DNA from: Sphingomonas kyeonggiensis
Lineage (GTDB): Bacteria; Pseudomonadota; Alphaproteobacteria; Sphingomonadales; Sphingomonadaceae
NCBI RefSeq assembly: GCF_014196745.1
Contig: NZ_JACIEH010000003.1
Coordinates: 992,001 to 1,056,000, forward strand
Direction: 5' to 3'
DNA: 64,000 nt
Every line of letters begins with the position of its first letter. The first letter of the stretch is position 1. Positions 45,400 through 54,059 of this stretch are shown here, piece by piece. The notes below the pieces were generated by a model. That model saw nothing but the letters and a program-made list of their open reading frames with translations, searched no databases and was not told where the DNA came from. A program made the translations under genes and the position numbers.

Positions 45400-45460
45400 A
45401 TTACCTACGTAGCGTCCCAAGCTGGATTTCAGGAAGGGCCAAAGGTCCCCTTCACAACCA

Positions 45461-45533
45461 TCCTCAGCCATTCCGGCCGCAATTTGACCGGCTAGGAGCG
45501 GCCCAACCGCTAACGCCCCAATAGCGGACATTT
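45461..45533 (+). repeat. Interspersed repeat copy 6
   Basis: Runs CCTCAGCCATTCCGGCCGCA to CCGCTAACGCCCCAATAGCG, with ACATTT after it. It is very similar to copy 1, including the shared AGCGGCCCAACCGCTAACGC stretch, and lies between two divergent genes. Confidence 0.75.
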
Positions 45534-45556
45534 CCGGGATGCCTTAAGCTGGGCGC

Positions 45557-45946
45557 ATGACAGGCCTGAAATTGCGCTTCGAACGAGATGACGACGGGGA
45601 CGTGAAGCTTTTTGCGCGCCTACGTGTTGGCGGTTTCGCGGGGGAAGGCGAGTATTGGTGCCCACCGTCCGAGTTCTCGTCATTGATCGATGACTTAAAA
45701 CAGTTCCCAATCTCGCCGGAGCGGCCAATCGAAGGCGAATGGGCTGGAGCCATCCGGTTGGCGATCAGGCCCCTTGATGCGACGGGTCTGCTTGAGGTCA
45801 GAGCGTCTGTGACCGACTTTTCGGATGTCAGAACCCGGTGCGATGCAGTCTTCCACTGCCACTATGCTGACCTAGCCACGTTTCGCTCTGGCCTATTAGA
45901 TGCTGGCCCGCTCGGAATCGGCAAGGCATCACTTTCCGCCTCTTAA
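45557..45946 (+). CDS. Hypothetical protein (129 aa), immunity-like
   Basis: Begins MTGLKLRFERDDDGDVKLFA and has GGFAGEGEYWCPPSEFSSLI and LKQFPISPERPIEGEWAGAI, a beta-rich fold. The pattern of a D/E-rich strand, G-x-G-x-x-W and a late helix recalls small immunity-type proteins of accessory regions, but no family can be named. Single-gene unit between repeat copies. Confidence 0.6.
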   Translation: MTGLKLRFERDDDGDVKLFARLRVGGFAGEGEYWCPPSEFSSLIDDLKQFPISPERPIEGEWAGAIRLAIRPLDATGLLEVRASVTDFSDVRTRCDAVFHCHYADLATFRSGLLDAGPLGIGKASLSAS

Positions 45947-45948
45947 AC

Positions 45949-46035
45949 GACCGCTAACCACCCAGTCTCAGCCGTTGCGGTCCAAATTTTGGGCGGCAGA
46001 AGCCGACAGGCGACCAGCGCCCCACAGGCGGACAA
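45949..46035 (+). repeat. Interspersed repeat copy 7
   Basis: Left module CCGCTAACCACCCAGTCTCA, right module CCAGCGCCCCACAGGCGGAC. It starts three bases after the stop of the 129-aa gene. Confidence 0.65.
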
Positions 46036-46105
46036 TCGGGCGGAACGGGCCGCTATCAGTGCGCAGACACTTGATGCGGTTCGCCAGGGCGTGCATTTGC
46101 ACTTC

Positions 46106-46297
46106 ATGGCCGACACTGCTGATCTGACTGAAATCCTGACCCAAGTTCTGCGACAAGCACCGCAGTGGATCCGGCTGGACCTGGCGTCAAAGGAAGCACC
46201 ACGACGCGAACGGGCCGAGGATGCTCTCGCGGCGATGATCGCGAATGCGATCGCGGAGACGAGGACGATTACGGTAAAGGTTCATCGCCAGCACTAG
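46106..46297 (+). CDS. Hypothetical protein, DUF6771-like (63 aa)
   Basis: ATG at 46106 gives MADTADLTEILTQVLRQAPQ, WIRLDLASKEAPRRERAEDA and a C-terminal LAAMIANAIAE helix. I recall short proteins of this pattern (DUF6771) in sphingomonads; function unknown. The longer in-frame start at 45989 runs through repeat sequence and is rejected. Confidence 0.6.
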   Translation: MADTADLTEILTQVLRQAPQWIRLDLASKEAPRRERAEDALAAMIANAIAETRTITVKVHRQH

Positions 46298-46650
46298 GCG
46301 GGTCGCCGTGATTAGGAATAGCGGAGGCACTGGTGGTGCGGCTGGCCAAGGCCAGCTGAGTGTCCTTCTTGCCGCCGCTACCCGACCTTGGCCGCACCAT
46401 TGATGTCTGCAAGATCAATCGCCTTTTAGGCGCATTTCTGCCCGACAGCTTCCGCCAGTAGCAGCCAGTCGGCTCTTGGGTCGAAAGCAGACTGGCAACT
46501 ATCAAAGAGAACCAAACGGTAGCTGTCGCTCGTTCTGGCGCGAGCTCATACAGGGCTCCCTCATCGCGTACTTCAGCCTTCGTCTAGCACCTGAGGTGAC
46601 CAGTCGGCTAGAGCGCGGCAGCACCATGTCGGCGGCGGGCAGGGAAACCA
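46298..46650. other. Intergenic region, nothing recognised
   Basis: About 350 bp at the left border of the DpdA-centred island. No ORF with codon support, no tRNA-like structure and no clear direct repeat was found by eye. Confidence 0.4.
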
Positions 46651-47499
46651 CTAGATTCCGCGGCTTTCGATGGTTTCAAGATTGCCGAGAACCGCGGCCA
46701 CCTCCGGATCGATCAGTCTGACTGTCAACTCCGTATCAGCTGCCGTCCGACCGGTGAGGCAACATTGTGGGGAATGCCGTAGTTGCGCGTAAAATATCGT
46801 CCAATCCAACGGCGCCGGCTCGACAAATGCTCTCCTCGGTACCAGCCCGGTCCATGCCTTGACTTGTTCGAGGGCAAGGATGTTTTCTTTGCCGTGATTG
46901 CAACCGTGACACAGGACGCGAAGGTTGGCTTGGCCGTTGTCACCGTAGGTTGCGATCGGCCATTCATGATCATGCGTTGGCTTGCGCATCTTCTCCGCGG
47001 CGTTCCAATGCGGCTTGAGGGCGTCCAGCTTATCGCGCCCGCGATTGCCAAAGGGAGAGGTGATCACCTTGTCCTGAAGTTGTTCGTTACAGAAGGCTAA
47101 TCCGCAGTGGACACACCGAAAGCCACAACGGCGCAGGTCGTCGGCCTTGACGACATTGTCCCTGCGTTCGCTGGCGAAGCGCACATAGAGGTCGTAGGCC
47201 GCCCTCATACGCTCCCTCGTTGCTGGAATACCCTTCTTGGCGAAATATGATTTGATCTGGGGCCGAGGATCTTCCGAAGAGTCGATCGGGCGCGACCACA
47301 GGGTCGCGGGTAGGGCCAGCGGCCTTACCCGCTCGACAAGAACGCGGATCAGGCCCGCGGTAATGTCCATCTCCGACAGCCCCATAGCCTCGGCAAGAGA
47401 GTGCAGCGCGTCTCCCTGGCCATCGCCGTCCAGATCCTGAATTGCCTTTGTAAGCGTCGCTTCGTCGCCGAGCAGCGCCAAATCCAGCCAAGCGGCCAT
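46651..47499 (-). CDS. HNH endonuclease-domain protein
   Basis: 282 residues. The middle carries the zinc-HNH core: CGFRCVHCG (two Cys), then THDHEWPIATYGDNGQANLR with the catalytic DH pair, and LCHGCNHGKE with the second Cys pair and an Asn-x-x-x-His-type finish. The N-terminal helical part is unassigned. It is three bases downstream of the DGQHR gene and must be co-transcribed with it. In the setting of a DNA-modification island it could be the cleaving component of restriction. Confidence 0.85.
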   Translation of the reverse strand: MAAWLDLALLGDEATLTKAIQDLDGDGQGDALHSLAEAMGLSEMDITAGLIRVLVERVRPLALPATLWSRPIDSSEDPRPQIKSYFAKKGIPATRERMRAAYDLYVRFASERRDNVVKADDLRRCGFRCVHCGLAFCNEQLQDKVITSPFGNRGRDKLDALKPHWNAAEKMRKPTHDHEWPIATYGDNGQANLRVLCHGCNHGKENILALEQVKAWTGLVPRRAFVEPAPLDWTIFYAQLRHSPQCCLTGRTAADTELTVRLIDPEVAAVLGNLETIESRGI

Positions 47500-47502
47500 C
47501 GG

Positions 47503-48987
47503 TCAATCCGAGAAAAGCTTGAGCCGGCGATGGCTCCAGTTTTTTTCGCCGAGCTTTCGTCGCGTCTGCAGCATTGCATCTCGAACAATGGTGCGACCGG
47601 TGGATGTCTGAAGCCCCTTTTGCCGCCATTCATCGGTGAAAAAGGTTGATGGGAAGCCATCCCAGTATCGGCGAGCTTGCTCGCGGACGTCCGCCAGAAG
47701 GCCGAGTTTGAATACTCGGCTATCTGCCCAACTGTCGAGCATCAGGCCCTGCATCTCCTGCAACGTCACGATCATCAGGAGCCGGTTTGGATTATCTGCC
47801 GTGGGGCGGCGCCAAAGCCGATCGTCCGCTGCGTCGAAATAGTCTTTTACGCCCGACCAAAACGCAAAGAACTGGTCCAACGCATCCCCCTCAACTGCCT
47901 CGTCCCATTCGCCATTTGGGAGAAGCACCGGCGCCGAGCGCGGAATGTTTTGAAAGTCTCGAACCAGTCGAGCCATGCCGGGAAACTGTAAAAAGCCGGG
48001 CGAGCCCTCGACTTCAAAGTCGATCGTGCTGCGAAACGGCGACGATGGATCGGTGTTGACGCGCTCCATCGTTTCGGCGCGCACCACGTCGATCCGTGAC
48101 GAGCGAAGCCTATCATAGACCTCGGCTATTTCAGTAGTGTTCAGCGATGTTGCGATAATAGAACTCAAGAAGGCGGGCTTGATCGGCTTAGCCTTCTGAT
48201 TGATCACCACGAACTGGTAGACGCTTTCGGCCCAGCTCGATCCGGGCAGTGCGCATATCGCAAACCGCATATCCGGATCCGCCACCGCACCACCAAAGAC
48301 GCGGTGCTGGCCATCAACGATGATCGCCGGCCGAAGAATTGAATACAATACCTCGCGGAGCTGTCGCTCGTCTGGCCAGGTAATGGCCTTCTCCTGAAAC
48401 CCTCGCAGCTGGGCATAGAAGTCAGCCAGATAGGAATGTGCGTCGGCTATGCTATCGAGCCCGGAATCGGAATCCGTATTCTCCTCACTACCGGTGGCGA
48501 TGCCGAAGGAGCTGTCAACAGCCTCATCATCCTCAAGCCTCACTGCGTCAGCGATTCGATTTTCCAGGTCCTGATCGACCTTGCCTGCCTCGTCGGGTAT
48601 CCGCATGCGAAGCTCGCCCACCACGGTTGCGGTCAGCTCTTCGATTGACATTTTAGTATAGTCGGGAAGTGTAATAGTGACTTGCACGGGCTCGATTCCG
48701 TCAAGTTCCTCACCGAGGATCTTCATCTCGACCGCGCCCGTGAAGCCTACGACAACCGAGGTTGGTGAAATATTGCGGGGGCTCTCACGAAAGTATTGCG
48801 CGACGTCCTTCACCCGCGCGGGATTGAGCGTGCGCTGAAAGCCGTGCTGGTAATCAAAGGCTTTGCGCGGAACGCCCGCCCAAGTGCGGATGTCGGCTGC
48901 GGGCGCCACGAACAGCAATAATTCCTGCTCGCCGTCCGCGCGTGGACGAAAGCGCTGCGCGTTATATTGGTAGATCAAATTCGGCAT
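47503..48987 (-). CDS. DGQHR-domain protein (DndB/DpdB superfamily), third copy
   Basis: 494 residues from the ATG at 48987, with GGAG five bases upstream; a GTG two codons earlier is less likely. The signature DGQHR stands at residues 225-229, after AIIV. An upstream GFQR-type element (YQHGFQRTLNPARVKDVAQY) matches the one in both DpdB-like proteins across the divergent promoter. An acidic insert (about 150-185, EENTDSDSGLDS) separates the two. DGQHR proteins include DndB, a regulator of phosphorothioation, and DpdB. Its pairing with an HNH nuclease suggests a sensing or restriction-control role (inference). Confidence 0.85.
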   Translation of the reverse strand: MPNLIYQYNAQRFRPRADGEQELLLFVAPAADIRTWAGVPRKAFDYQHGFQRTLNPARVKDVAQYFRESPRNISPTSVVVGFTGAVEMKILGEELDGIEPVQVTITLPDYTKMSIEELTATVVGELRMRIPDEAGKVDQDLENRIADAVRLEDDEAVDSSFGIATGSEENTDSDSGLDSIADAHSYLADFYAQLRGFQEKAITWPDERQLREVLYSILRPAIIVDGQHRVFGGAVADPDMRFAICALPGSSWAESVYQFVVINQKAKPIKPAFLSSIIATSLNTTEIAEVYDRLRSSRIDVVRAETMERVNTDPSSPFRSTIDFEVEGSPGFLQFPGMARLVRDFQNIPRSAPVLLPNGEWDEAVEGDALDQFFAFWSGVKDYFDAADDRLWRRPTADNPNRLLMIVTLQEMQGLMLDSWADSRVFKLGLLADVREQARRYWDGFPSTFFTDEWRQKGLQTSTGRTIVRDAMLQTRRKLGEKNWSHRRLKLFSD

Positions 48988-49246
48988 ATTCACTCCAGGC
49001 GGCCCGGAAATATCCGCTATGTCCGGTCGGGGGTATAGCCGTCAGACATGCCGCCGCCCCGATCGATATTCCACTCATAACCCTCTGCACGGGAGGCGCT
49101 AGCGCGAAAGCAACCGAATTGAGCAAGGCGAAACTGCACAGTGGTTTGTCCGGAACGCCGCCAAAACTGCAGCATGTAGCAATTGACACGAGGGGGCGGC
49201 GCGCGTTAGCTAAGCACCGCACCGACCACCTAGGCGCGGATATGGT
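48988..49246. promoter_or_regulatory. Divergent promoter region of the DpdA-centred island
   Basis: A 259-bp gap from which the HNH-DGQHR pair reads left and the eight-gene dpd-like operon reads right. It contains a short stretch (CTATGTCCGGTCGGGG) resembling a degenerate right module of the interspersed repeat, reversed. No promoter boxes can be assigned with confidence. Confidence 0.4.
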
Positions 49247-50248
49247 GTGAAGCTGGCATCGGGGCACCGTATCTTGAACACAGTTTCTCATCCGGTTCGG
49301 AACGTCGCGCCAACAGTTTCGGCGCAATCGGCCACATCTTGGCGTGACGTTCTAGTCGTCGCGACTTGTTCGGCAGGGAAGCGCGTCCGCGGAGCGGCGA
49401 CTGCCGAGCGCCTCGCCATCTCCAGCCAGTTGCGCGTCGCCGAAGAATGGACCGCGCTGCTACAGCGCGAGCGGCATCTAGTACCCGCCAAGGATCTCTA
49501 TTGCGGCCGCGCCTTCGGTCTGGTCCGGTCGGCGGCCGAACAGAAAGGGGCAAGCTTGGCCATTCTTTCCGCCGGGCTGGGGTTCGTCCGTGGCGAAATC
49601 GCGGTGCCGGGCTATGATCTGACGGTCCGGCCGGGAAAACCTGGCTCGGTCACTGACCGGATCGCCGGCGACTTTTGCGCGCGCGCGTGGTGGCGCGCGG
49701 TTCAGCAAGGGCCGTTTGCCAGCGAGTTCCCCAGTGCAGCGCGCCAGCACGGTCTGGTGCTCTTGGCCTTATCCAAAGCCTATCTCGACCTTGTCGTCGA
49801 CGATCTGCTGGCTATCGAGCGCGAGTGGCCGGGACGCCTCCGACTCTTCGGCTTGTCGCTCGACCGGCATTTGCCCGTCGAATTGACGGCATCATTTATG
49901 CCCTACGATGCGCGACTGGAAACGGCTGGACGCGCCGGAACCCGTACCGACTTTGCCGCCCGAGCGCTCGATGACTTCATGCACTACGCCGACTTCGGGG
50001 CGAGCACCCGCGAACACGTCGACATGGTCGAGCGCCGGCTGGCCGGCGCGCCCGCGCCGAGAGTGCGCTCGCCGCAGCGCCGCGCTGACGACGCCAGCAT
50101 CCAGGCCGCGCTGCGTACCGTCATCGGCTCGCGGGTGCGCTCCAGCGCGCAGGCGCTGACGTGGCTACGCAGTGTGCAGGGCGTGTCGTGCGAGCAGAGA
50201 AGGTTCGCCAACCTGTACCGGCAAGTCATCCTGGAGGGTGTAGCATGA
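49247..50248 (+). CDS. DUF6884/YaaA-like protein, first gene of dpd-like operon
   Basis: 333 residues from a GTG at 49247; the first 25-30 residues may not be translated. The core reads VLVVATCSAGKR, then AKDLYCGRAFGLV, then LAILSAGLGFV and PGYDLTV, the landmark order of DUF6884/YaaA-like proteins (CS-x-GK, A-x-LY-x-G-x-x-F, ILSA-x-x-G, Y-D-x-T). In Salmonella the dpd cluster contains a tailoring protein, DpdC, that converts inserted preQ0 to the amide; from memory it belongs to the YaaA-related DUF328 family, so this gene could play that part. That link is inference. It overlaps dpdB by 4 bp. Confidence 0.75.
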   Translation: MKLASGHRILNTVSHPVRNVAPTVSAQSATSWRDVLVVATCSAGKRVRGAATAERLAISSQLRVAEEWTALLQRERHLVPAKDLYCGRAFGLVRSAAEQKGASLAILSAGLGFVRGEIAVPGYDLTVRPGKPGSVTDRIAGDFCARAWWRAVQQGPFASEFPSAARQHGLVLLALSKAYLDLVVDDLLAIEREWPGRLRLFGLSLDRHLPVELTASFMPYDARLETAGRAGTRTDFAARALDDFMHYADFGASTREHVDMVERRLAGAPAPRVRSPQRRADDASIQAALRTVIGSRVRSSAQALTWLRSVQGVSCEQRRFANLYRQVILEGVA

Positions 50249-51354
50249 CTCCGGCCATCCACGTCCACGCACTCAGCACACGCCAGGGCGGTATCGACGT
50301 CTATGCCTTTTTCATTCGTGGCGACCGTATACTGGAGATTGCCGATATCGCGCGCATCGGCCGCGACGATCAGGCGGAGATTGCCGGATTCCAGCGCCCG
50401 GAGATCAAGGCTCATGTCCGGCAGATCGCCGATTATCTCATCCGGCAGGACGTGCTCTTTCCCAACGCGGTAATCCTTGCATTGGCACCCGGCGTGCATT
50501 TTGCCGGCAAGCGCGGGACCAAGAACCGGAAGGCCGATGCGAACAGCGAGGCCGGGGTGCTCTCGATACCGGTGCGTGCGGGGCGCAAGGCGGGGTGGAT
50601 TGTTGATGGGCAGCAGCGTGCGCTCGCGCTGGGCCAGTCGGGCTGCGCCGACTTGCCGGTCCCAGTGGTCGCGTTCGTCTCCGGCGACATTGCCGTCCAC
50701 CGCGAACAGTTCATCCTGGTCAACAAGGCCAAGCCGCTCGACCGGCGATTGATAGACGAATTGCTGCCCTCGGTCGGCACCTTGCTTCCGCGTGACCTTA
50801 TGGCGCGCCGCGTGCCCAGCGCCTTGTGCAAGGTCCTCAATGATTCGGCCGATTCTCCCTTTCACAAACTCATCCGGCGCCCATCTGAAGCGGGCACCGG
50901 CGCGATCGTGACCGACTCGCACATCACCAACCTCATCCGTCGCAGCATGAACGACCCGCGCGGCTCGCTCGCGGTCCACACGCTCCCCGATGGTCGCGCC
51001 GACGTCGACGGCATGTACCGCGTCATGGCCGATTTCTGGTGGGCGGTACGCGACGTGTTTCCCGCCGCCTGGGGGCTACCCCCCGAGCGCTCGCGGTTGA
51101 TGCACGGCGCGGGGCTTGCGGCAATGGGCGTGCTGATGGACCAGATCATGAGCCGCGCCGACGACGGTAATGGCCGGGCGTATGCCAGCGCCGTGCTTCG
51201 GCGCATCGCGCCCTATTGCCATTGGACCGATGGTCGCTGGGCGGCGCTTGATCGAGACTGGAACGACATTCAGTGCGTTTCCAAGGATATCCGGGCGCTG
51301 TCCAATCTGCTGATCGCGATCGAGCGCGACACCGTGCGGCTGGAAGCGGCATGA
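50245..51354 (+). CDS. dpdB: DpdB-like DGQQR protein 1
   Basis: 369 residues from the ATG at 50245, overlapping its neighbours by 4 bp at both ends. The signature is DGQQR at 121-125 (GWIVDGQQR). A shared N-terminal element (IAGFQRPEIKAHVRQIADYL) and a FILVNKAKPL strand place it in the DndB/DpdB family. DpdB is needed with DpdA for insertion of preQ0 into DNA; the biochemical role of the DGQ[H/Q]R motif is not settled but the family has ParB-like nucleotide-handling ancestry. Confidence 0.82.
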   Translation: MTPAIHVHALSTRQGGIDVYAFFIRGDRILEIADIARIGRDDQAEIAGFQRPEIKAHVRQIADYLIRQDVLFPNAVILALAPGVHFAGKRGTKNRKADANSEAGVLSIPVRAGRKAGWIVDGQQRALALGQSGCADLPVPVVAFVSGDIAVHREQFILVNKAKPLDRRLIDELLPSVGTLLPRDLMARRVPSALCKVLNDSADSPFHKLIRRPSEAGTGAIVTDSHITNLIRRSMNDPRGSLAVHTLPDGRADVDGMYRVMADFWWAVRDVFPAAWGLPPERSRLMHGAGLAAMGVLMDQIMSRADDGNGRAYASAVLRRIAPYCHWTDGRWAALDRDWNDIQCVSKDIRALSNLLIAIERDTVRLEAA

Positions 51355-52634
51355 AATTCCTTTATTCCGATGCGCTCGACTTCGTCGATCCCGAGTACGA
51401 CTTCATCGAGGACCGCTCGGTGCCAGGCCGGCGCGCGCACAAGGACGACGAATATCCGCATGAATATCTCGAAACCGCCCCCTATGACGGCCTTCTCGTC
51501 TCGCGTGGCATAGTCGGGGGCACGCGCGGCGGCGGCAAATATTCCGAAGCGCAGGCATTGCGGCTAGGGCGCGAGGGCGCTCGCGCCTTTTTGCGCTATC
51601 CGGAATCGCGATTTCCCGGCACGATGATCGTGGGCGACAATGGCGCCTTCACCTATCGCAACGATGCCGTCCCGCCTTATACGGTCGAAGACACGATCGA
51701 TTTCTATGAGGATGGCCGCTTCACGCACGGCTGCTCGGTCGATCATCTGATCTTCGACTTCGACGAAGCGGAAGGGCCGCCCAGCGACGTTGCCAAGCAA
51801 CGCTACGACCTGACGCTTCAGTTGGCGGACGAATTTCGCCGGGCCGCCGTTTGGCTCGGCCCATCGTTCACACCGCTCGGTGTGGTGCAAGGCTGGTCGC
51901 CGCGGAGCATGGCTGAGGCGGCGCGGTCGCTGGTGAAGATGGGATATGACTATCTTGCCATAGGCGGCATGGTGCCGCTTCGGATCGACCAGATCGATCG
52001 GGCTCTGACCGCGATCCGCACCGCCGTCCCTGACAGCACACGGCTTCATGTTCTTGGCTTCGGCAAGGTCGACGATCTCGACCGGCTCGCCGCCCACAAT
52101 GTGACGAGCTTCGATACGACCTCGCCGCTTCTGCGCGCCTTCAAGGACGCCAAGCGCAATTATTATTCGGTCGGGCCGGGCGGTGAGACGGCCTATCATA
52201 TGGCGATCCGCATTCCGCAGGCGATCGAGAACAATCGGGTCAAACGAGCGTCGCGCAAGGGAACGGTCGACCAGGACGCGTTGCAACGGCTCGAGAGTGC
52301 GGCCCTTGAGGAGGTCCGAAATTTCGCGGCGCACAAGACTAGCGTCGAGACGGCGGTCGACACCGTCCTCGCCTATAGCCGCTTCGCGCTGCGCGAAGAC
52401 GGACACGACGACACCCAAAACGAACGACGGCTGGCCAAGCTGCGCGAGGCCTACCTTGCGACGCTGCGCGATCGTCCTTGGGAAGAATGCCGCTGCCGCG
52501 TCTGCCAGGACATCGGGGTCGAAGTCGTGATCTTCCGCTCGTCCAACCGCAACAAGCGCCGCGGGATGCACAATCTCCATGTATTTTACGAGCAGCTCAA
52601 CGTCTCGGCTGCCGCAGGAAAAATAGCCGCATGA
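51351..52634 (+). CDS. dpdA: DpdA, DNA-guanine transglycosylase
   Basis: 427 residues from the ATG at 51351, 4-bp overlaps with both dpdB genes. It is a tRNA-guanine-transglycosylase-like TIM barrel. D96 in GDNGAF matches the general Asp of TGT (DSGGF), AIGG at 203-206 the base-binding loop, and D255 in FDTTSP the nucleophile (FDCV-x-PTR in TGT). The zinc site is C380-x-C382-x2-C385 with H407 in HNL. DpdA exchanges guanine in DNA for a 7-deazaguanine such as preQ0. The two flanking DGQQR genes, QueC and QueD support a DNA rather than tRNA role. The key enzyme of the island. Confidence 0.85.
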   Translation: MKFLYSDALDFVDPEYDFIEDRSVPGRRAHKDDEYPHEYLETAPYDGLLVSRGIVGGTRGGGKYSEAQALRLGREGARAFLRYPESRFPGTMIVGDNGAFTYRNDAVPPYTVEDTIDFYEDGRFTHGCSVDHLIFDFDEAEGPPSDVAKQRYDLTLQLADEFRRAAVWLGPSFTPLGVVQGWSPRSMAEAARSLVKMGYDYLAIGGMVPLRIDQIDRALTAIRTAVPDSTRLHVLGFGKVDDLDRLAAHNVTSFDTTSPLLRAFKDAKRNYYSVGPGGETAYHMAIRIPQAIENNRVKRASRKGTVDQDALQRLESAALEEVRNFAAHKTSVETAVDTVLAYSRFALREDGHDDTQNERRLAKLREAYLATLRDRPWEECRCRVCQDIGVEVVIFRSSNRNKRRGMHNLHVFYEQLNVSAAAGKIAA

Positions 52635-53686
52635 ACCAAGCTGTCTTCTCTCCCACCATTTCTCCCAGGCAAGCTGCCGGGCCGCGCGTCGTTTGCTTCA
52701 CGGCGACCGCGTCGCGCATCCTGGACGTCGCGCGGATCGAACGGATCGGCCGTAACGAGGAAGGGCGCCTGAGCGGATTTCAGCGCCCTCAAATCGCGTC
52801 GCATATCCGTGAAATCCGCGATTATCTGGCGACCCCTGAGGCAATGCTGCCCAACTCGATCGTGATCGCCTTTTCGAGTGAGCATGCCCGCTATGTCGAT
52901 GGTACCTTGCAGGTGACGGTCAAGGATGGTGCGCCCGGATGGGTGGTCGATGGCCAGCAACGCCTGTGCGCCGCAGCGGGGCTCGACGACAAATGCTTCG
53001 AGATGCCTGTCGCCGCCTTTATCTGCGAAGACATGCTCGAACTGAATCGTCAATTCATCCTCATCAATAACACGCGGCCGCTCTCCAAACCATTGATCTA
53101 CGAACTGCTTCCTGGCGTCACCGGCCTGCCGCACCGGCTGTCGGACCGGGCTGGTGCCGCACTGCTTATCGAAGCGCTCAACTACGACCCGACGTCCTCG
53201 CTCCACGGCATGATCCATCAACAGACCAATCCGGACGGGATCATCAAGGACACGTTGATGCAAAAGTTGCTGATGAACTCGCTGCGCGATGGGGCGCTGC
53301 GGTCACTCGATGGCGAGCAACTGCTGCTGGACGGCAAGGCGATTGTTAGCGACTTTTTCGCTGCGCTGCGCAGCGTGTTTGCGTCGGACTGGGATGGTCA
53401 CACCTCAAAGACGTCGCGGCTGCTCCACGGGACTGGCTTGATTGCGATGGGCTTCGCCATGGACGAGATCGCCGGGCGCTACGGCGAAACTGACCGACGC
53501 GGATTCGAGCGATGGCTCCAGCATCTGCGTGGCCACATGCACTGGAGTTCGGGCGACTGGGAGTTTGGTGCCGAGCGTCGTCCATGGAACAGCCTGCAAA
53601 ACACCAATGCCGATTATCGTATGCTCTCGCACCATGTCGTGCGGTTGTTGCGTCGGGCCGGGCGCGCGGCGCCAGCGGCGGCGTGA
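52631..53686 (+). CDS. dpdB: DpdB-like DGQQR protein 2
   Basis: 351 residues from the ATG at 52631 (4-bp overlap with dpdA). Signature DGQQR at 107-111 (GWVVDGQQR), shared elements SGFQRPQIASHIREIRDYL and QFILINNTRPL. It is clearly homologous to the first DGQQR protein along its length but well diverged, so the pair may form a heteromer or act on different partners. The published Salmonella cluster has a single DpdB. Confidence 0.82.
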   Translation: MNQAVFSPTISPRQAAGPRVVCFTATASRILDVARIERIGRNEEGRLSGFQRPQIASHIREIRDYLATPEAMLPNSIVIAFSSEHARYVDGTLQVTVKDGAPGWVVDGQQRLCAAAGLDDKCFEMPVAAFICEDMLELNRQFILINNTRPLSKPLIYELLPGVTGLPHRLSDRAGAALLIEALNYDPTSSLHGMIHQQTNPDGIIKDTLMQKLLMNSLRDGALRSLDGEQLLLDGKAIVSDFFAALRSVFASDWDGHTSKTSRLLHGTGLIAMGFAMDEIAGRYGETDRRGFERWLQHLRGHMHWSSGDWEFGAERRPWNSLQNTNADYRMLSHHVVRLLRRAGRAAPAAA

Positions 53687-53690
53687 CGCC

Positions 53691-54059
53691 ATGTGGGAAT
53701 TGACCAAGACCTTCTGGTTCGAGTCAGCACACACGCTCCACCGCTCTGTGGAGACCGAAAGTAGTCTGCGTGTTCACGGCCATTCATATCGGGCGCAAGT
53801 GACTGTACGCGGCACCCCCGATCCCGAGACGGGCATGCTGATCGATCTCACCTTGTTCGAGCGCTCGCTCGACTCGGCGAGATCGGGACTCGACCATCGA
53901 TTGCTTGATGACGTGGCTGGTCTCGGCCCGGCGACGCTCGAGAATCTGTGCGCCTGGATCTGGCGTACGCTCGCCGATAGCGTCCCCGGGCTTCATCGGG
54001 TCGAGGTGTTCCGCGACAGCCAGGGCGACCGGTGCAGCTATCAAGAGGGTATGGGATGA
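53691..54059 (+). CDS. queD: QueD homologue lacking the catalytic cysteine
   Basis: 122 residues, full length for the 6-carboxytetrahydropterin synthase family. Zinc ligands are present: H14 (FESAHTL), H29 and H31 (VHGHSY); LDHRLLDD carries the catalytic His/Asp pair. Aligned without gaps to E. coli QueD, the catalytic Cys (four residues before HGH) is Ser25 here (ESSLRVHGH). QueD makes CPH4 from dihydroneopterin triphosphate, the first dedicated step to preQ0. The Ser suggests lowered or changed activity, or a different substrate. Four bases after the dpdB2 stop, 4-bp overlap with queC. Confidence 0.85.
   Translation: MWELTKTFWFESAHTLHRSVETESSLRVHGHSYRAQVTVRGTPDPETGMLIDLTLFERSLDSARSGLDHRLLDDVAGLGPATLENLCAWIWRTLADSVPGLHRVEVFRDSQGDRCSYQEGMG

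Noticed and set aside
27096..46035. Interspersed repeats as integron attC sites with gene cassettes
   Set aside because: The setting (small orphan genes followed by a repeat) is suggestive, but the modules are direct rather than palindromic, the R/L core spacing of attC is not seen, orientations are mixed, and no integron integrase is present.
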